From Galaxea fascicularis (lineage: Eukaryota > Cnidaria > Anthozoa > Scleractinia > Euphylliidae), in the NCBI GenBank assembly GCA_948470475.1, contig OX419342.1, positions 23,827,077 through 23,891,076 of the forward strand: 64,000 nt of DNA. The letters are read 5' to 3'. Positions 56,513 to 64,000 of this stretch are shown one piece after another (position 1 is the first letter of the stretch; each line of letters opens with the position of its first letter). The position numbers were made by a program, and so were the translations under genes. Below the pieces are notes generated by a model, which had not been told where the DNA came from, did not search any database, and saw only the letters and a list, made by a program, of their open reading frames with translations.

Positions 56513-57304
56513 TTTGAGGGCGAGAGACTGGTAATAGGTGAAACAGGTTGAGAAAGAACGACCTTAATAATCAGAGTAAACTCGCCTGTCAAAAAATTTT
56601 AGAAAGCAAGTGTCAGTCAGAATGTACAACTGTTCTGAAGTTTCTGTAAACGAGCCTCCTGCACTGGCCATGCGCAAGTACGATATACTCAATTGACCAC
56701 TATGAGGAGAATTTAAGGAAAGTATATGTAACAGTGAAGCGTTGTTGAGGCATGAAAGTTGACCGTTGTAAGAGGTTGGCGACGAACTTGGTTCCACTTT
56801 ATTCCATTTGACTCCTCCAGACCTGTCTGGTGCTTGCTATCTGAAAAGAACCTTGCATTCCTTATAAGGGATGCTTTGTGCACTCGTTTAGTGCGGCGGT
56901 GGTCAGGGCATGCTCAATCCCTGTTTATGTAAAGAAGTCTATTGTAGTTTTTATTCCAATTCTATTGGACGGATAGTCTTGACATAGAAACACTGGAATA
57001 TGCAGCCTGCTAAATGTTTTGGAATAGCCAACGAAACACTTCATTGTCAGCGAATTCAATTTACGTTTTGCGAAAGAAGTGAATTCAGGAGCCGGACGAA
57101 CAGACGATAGTGTCCTCAGGTTTAAAATTTTCACATTACTTGACATCTGAAAACTCGCAATCCGTTTTGTGTTGTCCAGACTGTAATTGCTGTGTGGCTG
57201 ACACTTTCTCTACACGGACGAACACTTATGTGGTCTTTTCACACTAATTGCTAAAGTTAAAGGTGGTCGTAAGTTACAGGGGCGGACGACTTCGTCTCAT
57301 CCCA

Positions 57305-57456
57305 CGTCCCAGTGAATCAAAGAGCGGATAACGTTATCCACCGGATAAGTCACTCTCTTGTGGGTATAGGAGTTTCAGTTGCAATACGTTTTGTTGGTAG
57401 GTAGATAGCGACTTAACCCCTGCGTAAAGCCTTCAACTTTTTGATGAACTGGGGCC
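57305..57456. mobile_element. Fragment of ggccccagttg-type MITE
   Basis: Contains gcggataacgttatccaccgg and ends gatgaactggggcca, like 35532-35682, but lacks a clean left end. Confidence 0.5.
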
Positions 57457-57778
57457 AGGTGTCTACAACGGATGTCAAACCATTGGGGTGCAAACCAGGC
57501 ATTGCATACTGCTATCCCTATAACTCCATGTCTTGATGTTCCTTTTAGGGCCTTACTCAACATCCCCCTACCCCTTCCCCCTTCCCTGGGGGCAATGTTG
57601 AAACATCTCGGGCTATCCGTGTGCAAAGAGGGAAAAGGGGAAAACGGAAACTGTGTCTACGTTTGACCCTCCGGCATGAGGAACACGATACTGGATACCT
57701 GACTTAACTTACGTAGGCATTACAATTAGACTGGTTTTACACCCGAGACTTTCGTCTCTCTCACAAAGGTCGTATTAC

Positions 57779-59353
57779 TCAGACGCAAGACGTTCTTTCT
57801 AAATCGGGAGTGAGAGTGGTTACCCTGGACAGATACCCATTCGGAGGACATGGAGGAATAGATGGTATCCAGGTTCCCTCGTCCGTTTCCTCTGTAGAAG
57901 GTTTCTCAGTCGCCGTAACTGCGCTGTCCTCATTTACGTGATCGATTCTTGTCGGCGAATAGCAAATACTGGCACCACTTTTTCTTAATCTTTTCCTGGT
58001 GTGACCACTACATTGATCACTGGCGCCAAACATGTTGTCTATTTTGTCATCATGCCTGTCATCAGCATCACTAACAAGCACGTCATTAGGACAATCCTGC
58101 GCCAAATTTCTATTAATCAGCGGTTCGCATTCTGTCACGTGTTTCTGCATCCAATCGTTACTGAAACGTTCCTGGCGTCTTTTCGTTGATGAAGTCGCAT
58201 TACACGGTGTAAACGCGCTATGCCGCCGCTTTGGTGTTATTTTGTCATTATTAGTATTGCACAAGTCTTCACATTCTTGACTTTCGTCACGGTTGCTTGG
58301 CAACGTATCTTTATAGAGGCTGTATTCCATGATTGGATAAGCGGACACAGCCCTACCAACAACCGGCACAGGTTTGACTGGTAATTTTGTTTCCAACGCT
58401 TCGACGTTGTTATCATTTTCTAGAAGTGGATCTCCTCCGTCGTTTGTTGTGTTTAAGTTAAATGGTGATCCCCTGATCTCTCGACGATTTTTACATAGGT
58501 TCTCGGGAGTCAGGTTAAATTCAGATGATGATTCCAGTCTTGTGTTCTCGGTAGTATTAGTATTCTCGTTTCTTTTACTTCCGTCTGTTTCCTGGTCTTC
58601 GTCGTAAGGACCAGGTTCAACTGCTACAGGCATCGCTTCTTTTGCCTCATTACCCGTGTCATTTGTGTAACTTTTACATATGGCACTTTCCGTTGCTGGC
58701 AGTCCTTGATTTTCGCTACCGTTCCTTCGTTTCCCATGACACTCCAAGGGTACGCTTAGGGTTGCCTGCATGCCGTCAGACTTTGCTGGGGGACTGCTCA
58801 CAAAACTTCCATCACTCCCTGCGGGCGTCAGGTTAACAGTAATCCCATTTCCATAGGTGGTTCCTCCTTGTGACTCTTCACTCCCTGCACTTTTCAAGCT
58901 CAAACACGAACAGGTCATTCGTGAATGCAGGGAACAAAGGCTTTGCACGCTAGCCTGGTCTGACAGGAGGATTATGGGTCCTTTGCCGCTGAGAGCGTTG
59001 CACAGTTCATTGTAGCCCCGTGGAAGCGCGTTTAGACTTGATGCCGTTGACGCGCTTTTAAGGCTAAAAGACGCCGGTGACACAGCTCCGCGTCGGAGAT
59101 GGAGAGGGTAGAGAGATTTGTTTAGCAGTGGTGTCCTCGGTAGGTCTTTCATGCTTTCTCTTACTGATGCCTTTCCTTTGTCTGCAGGAACATTTAGCAA
59201 TGCGTTTTCTTCTGCGGTTAACGAACCTGTTGGATAGACTGTCATTACCTCGAATAGCAAGCATCAACTCGTCTAATCCTACCCCCCTCCCATATTTTCT
59301 GAAGGTGGCTGGTGACCGAATTAGCGGTCAATGAACAGCCACGTACGGTCATA

Positions 59354-59406
<53 letters not shown>

Positions 59407-62400
59407 GTTCTTAAAAACGCATTATACACAAGTTTCAATGCTTTTACATAAGATTTAAAATAAATACAAGAATAAGATTAAAAATTTGCAATAGGTTGAA
59501 AGCGTTTTTAAAAAGGTGTGTCTTGGGCCTGGTTTTAAAGGAATCTAAGGTCTCGGAATATCTTATAAAATCAGGAAGTTTGTTCCAGAGCCTGGGGGAT
59601 ACACACGCACAGGATCTGTCGCCATAGGTGGAGGTTCTAGATCTTGGGACAGACAGATTGGTGGACCTTGGGGAACGGAGGGTGCGGACGGGTTTATAGA
59701 AAGTTAACAGATTTGCCAAGTAATCAGGGGCCAGACCATGAAGTGCTTTATAGGTAAAGAGAAGAAGCTTGACGATAACACGTTGTTCTATAGGGAGCCA
59801 GTGCAGAATAGCGAGAAGGCCCGTGCAAATGGTGGCAACTTTATTGGGTCGTGTCATCCAACATTGTTGAGCCCAACAGGTTGTGTGCGTTTCAACCTCG
59901 TTCTGGCAGCTGTTTAACTGCAAAAACTTCCAAGAAGACCAAACACAGTGTTCAGAGTTAGAACTAACAGTGTTGGATGTTTTTGACTAACAGTGTTTAA
60001 TCCAACCCGGGTTTGTTCAAATGTTTGGGAAGGGCGAGAAGAAGTGGTGGAAAATCCTCGCTTGCTTGCATTCCCCTCCCCTCCCCTCCCCTCCCCTCAA
60101 ACGTTTGGATTGGAATAGAAAACGCTCGTTTATGACATAAAATGAGCATAATCACTTTAGAAAAAGGCTTGTTTACCTTGTCTCTGGTCTTTTGCCACAT
60201 CAACGGTTGATGGTGATCTGGACGGTGGATCAAATTTCAGGGTAATCCTCTCCGCGGACATTTCCTTCTGCGGCCTGTAATCTGAAAGAACAGAATGCAA
60301 GGACTTGCTTCTGCTCACGTTGGAACGTTTTGAAGGTCTCAACATCTTTGAAAATGAACGCAAAGACCAGAAAGAAGATTTCCTCAAACTACCTCTTGGA
60401 GTCATAGAGCAGCTAATCGAGACTTCTGAGGCGGGATAGCTGCGGTCCGTCTGCCGCTCGCCGTACAGCGACATAAAATTGAACGCCTGCGAGTCGTCCT
60501 CTATTGCACATTGCGTTCTTTGGTTTTGCATGGACGTGAGAGCATGAGAGAAAGCAATGCGCCTCTTTTTAGGAGGCACGTTCAGCCTTGCTTTGGCGTA
60601 TGTGTAAAAGAGGGAGAAGTTGCTTGCGACCACAGACACAGGCAAGGCGATGACCAGCACCCCACATATTGCACATGCGCTACCAACGGTCTTTCCAATC
60701 CATGTTCGAGGATGCACCTCTCCATACCCAACCTGGTGAATGTAATTACAGTAGAATAAAATTAACTTTGTAGATGCATTCCCTTTCGTGAACAAAAAGC
60801 CAAATGGCTTGGGTCGGGCAATAATGGCGGCAAGACGTGTAATTGTCGTAGCGTAAATGTGTGGACGGGAAGTACGCCTAGCGTTTAATTTTCGTGTCAC
60901 TTTGGTATCGTACTTTTTTTGGTAACGAAACACCAAAGCCAAAACCTGAAAGTGGATGCGACAAGCTCTAATGTCTGAAAGAAACGAGCTAGGAAACATA
61001 TTACCAGGATCGTCTTTACAGGAGCAGCCATTTCAAAAAACAAGAAAAGAGGACAAAAAATTTCCGTCCCCTTCATAATGCGGGACGGAACAGCGTTCAT
61101 CTTTTCCGTTTCACAATAGTTTCCAACCATTCTATACTAATACGCTATGTTAACATCACCGAGTAGTCAGCTTTTGAAATCAGCAGTGATTTAACCTTCA
61201 AATGTGGTACCAGGGACATAACATGGCCTTTCACCCATTGACTAATACACGCAAACGTTTGAAGTGCAATCAGGTTGAATCAGTAACATGTAATATTTGA
61301 TAGCAGTACAAAACTGGGTATGTTAAGGGTAGCACAATCTACGTTAAGGTTTCCAGGACTGTGATGTTACTTGCCTTCGGAGGCCTGTTTCTGGGAAGTC
61401 CCCAAAAGCCTTTTTCAAAACTTTTCGGGGTTTTGGAGGAACGCACGCCTGTATTCTTATTCAGGGATTGTTACAAATAGCTAATCATAGCATTATGATT
61501 GATTGTAGACTCACCGTTGTCATGGTGATTACCGCCCACCACATGCTCTCGGGAACGCTCTTAAAGTCACTATCAAACTCGTGTCTTTCTAAAAAATACA
61601 CAAAGCTGGCAAACACCACCATAACAAATCCCATGATTACCAGCAGCAGACACAACTCACTGGAGCTCGCTTTAAGAGTGTTTACAAGTACTTGTAACAC
61701 ATAGGACAGTCTGAAGAGCTGAAAAATACGTGCTGCTTTTATCATAACCACCATCTCCAGGAATGGGATCTTTTCCAGATTCGGGTGGAAAAAGAACACA
61801 TATAACAGGACCAAAGGTATGAGGTCCGTCCAGGTGTAGGGGCTCTTCACGAAGGCCCTTTTATCTGGTGAAAAAAGGAGCCTGAGTGCAAAGTCCATAG
61901 TGAACCATGAAATGCAGATGAGGTGGATCACTGACAGGGCGATGTATTGAGGCGCGGTTTTGTCGCTGAAGTATTCTAGTGATGACAAGGCAAATTTTAT
62001 GATGTAAGCTGTGAAGACGACAAGCGTAACGATCCCCACCAACTGTAAAATAGACAAAATGTTTGTTTTTAGGGTATGGGTCCGTTATTTTGGACTATTG
62101 TAGTTATTGTTATTTCTCTTTGGACTAACTGGAAAAAGGAATGTAGTTTTTCAAGCAGAAGAACACAAAATTAATCTCAACCTGGTCGTCTTGGCGGAGA
62201 TGAGCTGAGACCAGCGCGCAAATCAGTGCTTCTAATTCTAACTTCTTCATCTAAACTTTGTATAAAGAGCCGGCGGTTTTCAATTGAGCATCGAAAGTAA
62301 ATTACATTTGTTTTGGTTTTGCATCGCTTCGCTCTGTGATCAGCCGGCAAAACTCGCGCCTCTTGTTCTAACAATGAACACTGACCAAAACCAATACCAA

Positions 62401-63464
62401 TCGCGACTTGTACGCGCTCATTTTCCCACGCTTTAAGCCAGTTACATGTGATTGTTTCAAATTCTGATTGCAGGCGCAGATCCAGGATTTTGAAATGGTG
62501 GGTGAATTTTTGTAATAATGTAATAGTACCAAAGCCTGGTTGAGGTGTTTGAGGTCTGTGCATCAGCATGATTGACAAATTGTCAGAAAAAGGGGGGGGA
62601 GGGGGGGGTTGAAAATTCACCCATTTCACTTCCCCTGGATCCGCGCGTGGATTGGCTCATTGCACTTTTCCGCCGTCTGTTGTGATTAGTTGAAGTATTT
62701 GTTTTGGTTTTGGTTTCACGACACTCAATTGAAAACTGTTCTATTGCGTGTATTCTCTGCTGCCGCCCAGCCTCTACTTATGCTCACTACGTTTCCTACT
62801 CTGAGCGAACAGTGCGTGGTTTCTTTTGCGCCTTCTGTAAGTTTACGCGTAAAGATAAAGGTGACAAGATCTTGAAGACCACCTCTCATACCCCGTTTTC
62901 CCGCCTCCCATGCTCTGTTTGCTCGTCTCCCGTAACCTTTTCCCCCGCTTCCCGTACCCTGTTTTCCCGTCTCTCGTAACCTTTATTCCCGCTTCCCATA
63001 CCCTGTTTTCCCGTCTCCCATAACATTTTTCCCGCTTCCCGTACCCTGTTTTCCCGTTTCCCGTGCCCCGTTCTCCCGCCTTCCGTACCCTGCTCTTCCT
63101 CTTCCAGTACCCTGATTTATTGCTTCCCGTATCCCGTTTTCCCGTCTCCCGTGCCCTGTTCGCCCACCTACCGCCGCCTATTAGTGACCGCCCTTACATG
63201 GCGGTTGTCTCCTTCCATTAGGTACTAACTCAGTGTTACCTTTGCCCAGAATGAAGTGTAAGGTTCCTCGAGGCTCTTCCAGACCTTTGGTTGATATCGC
63301 GACCACCACGAGTGCACGTCATCGACGTCCTCAAAAAGCCCCGAATCCTTGGACTGAATAGTGTTCTCTGAGTCCTCAGCCTCATAACCGGGAAGTTTGA
63401 AATATTTGAGCTTCTCCTGTTTATCTTTGTGCTGCTTGTAATTTTCCCAGCAACAGGTCTCAAC
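57779..63464 (-). CDS. Voltage-gated K+ channel (Kv), Shaw-like, divergent; 3' four exons
   Basis: Exons in reading order: 63464-63240, 62042-61515, 60732-60177, 59226-57779; phases 0, 0, 1 join cleanly to 918 residues. The first visible exon ends a T1 domain ([12 protein letters not shown]; the CC pair is the zinc-binding feature of Shab/Shaw/Shal, absent in Shaker). Then S1-S6: S2 with [10 protein letters not shown]3 TWTDLIP, S4 [17 protein letters not shown], filter TMTTVGYGE split by an intron, and S6 [11 protein letters not shown]4 lacks several usual charges and the PVP hinge reads PVS. A 480-residue last exon codes a low-complexity cytosolic tail ending TSCV, a class I PDZ ligand type. 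The start of T1 lies past the right edge. It may be a regulatory rather than a stand-alone subunit (inference). Confidence 0.88.
59345..59925 (-). mobile_element. 5'-truncated L2-type LINE with TTA tail
   Basis: The minus-strand frame 59923-59444 encodes a LINE RT C-terminal segment ([52 protein letters not shown]). Its 3' side runs into a long (TAA)n tract at about 59349-59406, the tail of the insertion. It lies in the last intron of the Kv gene, same orientation as the gene. Confidence 0.85.
60077..60108. repeat. CCCCT microsatellite
   Basis: About five to six copies of ccccT in the last intron of the Kv gene. Confidence 0.8.
62472..62649. mobile_element. hAT-like MITE with inverted ends
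   Basis: gcgcagatccaggattttga at the left pairs with cccctggatccgcgcg at the right, and ggtgggtgaatttttg pairs with gaaaattcaccca. A G-rich tract (agggggggga) lies near the right end. It is inserted in a wider copy of the CCAAT-rich repeat, in the intron before the S1 exon of the Kv gene. Confidence 0.6.
62880..63172. repeat. 22-bp minisatellite
   Basis: About 13 units of the pattern taccctgttttcccgtctcc with variable positions, 22 bp each. It lies in the intron between the T1 and S1 exons of the Kv gene. Short frames across it are repeats, not genes. Confidence 0.8.
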
Positions 63465-64000
63465 CTATACATGTAAAATGTGCATAGTGTTATTTCGTCA
63501 GTCTGTTACAGACAACGGGTAATCATAAGATCGATAGCAATCTTAAATAAGTGTCAATTTTATTTAACCAGCTTAATCTATTTGTCTCTTTTGTTTACAT
63601 GTGAATAATGAACGAGGTGGAGGCGTGTATAGTTTGTACACCCTAACTAAACAAGTTTGATCTAGTTCCCGATCTCCCCTCTTCCGTCTCCCTTACCCCT
63701 TCCGCCTCGTATTCTTCCGTGCTCCCATCTGTCTGTCTCTCGCCCCCACTATTTGACTGATTATTTACAAAAGCGGCCGGCACAGTAGATCGCAAGATCT
63801 GAACTGGCTAGAATGCAAAAACCACTTGGCAAAGCGATCTTGATGTAAAGCAAGTCACGCAGCTGAACTACTACGTACAGTACGAAATAGGTCAGCAGAA
63901 GTATTTTTGGTCGGTGAAGCGAATACTTCTAGTACTTTTTATTGTACCGTTGGCCTAGTGACCGAATGGCGTCACCGTAGCCCCTCTCGAAGTGCGGTTG
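63465..64000. other. Kv gene intron up to the window edge
   Basis: No exon with the rest of the T1 domain is visible here, so the intron continues beyond the right edge. No repeat recognised. Confidence 0.5.

Larger units (their letters stand above)
54279..57778. other. Intergenic stretch with three large inverted-repeat elements
   Basis: Contains the 292-bp palindrome, a weak hairpin at 54994-55128, the CCAAT-rich element (55600-55885), a longer element (55905-56512) and a MITE fragment (57305-57456). No gene recognised. An AATAAA lies at 55244 for the orphan gene. Confidence 0.5.

Noticed and set aside
62177..62629. 150-codon minus-strand frame
   Set aside because: Runs through the hAT-like MITE and the CCAAT-rich repeat; also found in part elsewhere in the window as repeat sequence.

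Overview
The window is animal nuclear DNA: split genes with GT-AG introns, low coding density, and many short inverted-repeat transposons, SINEs and LINE remnants. The gene set (Dispatched-like RND protein, Shaw-type Kv channel, ENPP, BTB-Kelch, NOP53, an EF-hand axonemal-type protein) together with dense TTAA-, TA- and 9-bp-TSD MITEs suggests a cnidarian, probably a stony coral or sea anemone. The species cannot be fixed from this sequence alone. I see no bacterial features and no CRISPR array.

Layout. 1-2.1 kb: first coding exon of a BTB/BACK/Kelch gene on the minus strand, running off the left edge, with a Penelope-like fragment and a foldback element in its intron. 5.15-23.9 kb: a 20-exon plus-strand gene for a 660-residue protein with four evenly built short repeats and two EF-hands. 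All its exon phases close, and an RFX X-box-like site lies 120 bp upstream of its ATG. Its introns hold a frameshifted non-LTR retrotransposon that itself carries a perfect 230-bp palindromic insertion, several MITEs and two SINEs. 25.8-30.6 kb: a four-exon minus-strand Dispatched-like gene of 1071 residues. 33.2 kb: a Crypton/KIAA1958-like coding fragment. 34.2-36 kb: nested MITEs. 37.1-38.35 kb: a 32-bp tandem repeat with higher-order structure. 39.8-41.2 kb: an intronless ENPP-type ectoenzyme, minus strand. 42.2-51.05 kb: a 12-exon NOP53 gene of 419 residues, plus strand. 52.9-54.3 kb: an intronless orphan with acidic and coiled-coil parts. 54.6-56.5 kb: three foldback/MITE elements. 57.8-63.5 kb: the last four exons of a Kv channel gene, minus strand, whose start lies beyond the right edge.

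The genes do not form an operon or an obvious pathway; they are ordinary neighbours in an animal genome. The points most worth a second look are the EF-hand/repeat protein, the Kv subunit with a depleted S4 and altered PVP hinge, the recent perfect palindrome with a 9-bp target duplication, the interleaved inverted arms near 34.5 kb, and the 32-bp satellite. I found no convincing new multi-gene system. Splice sites and gene models here are read by eye and need transcript support.
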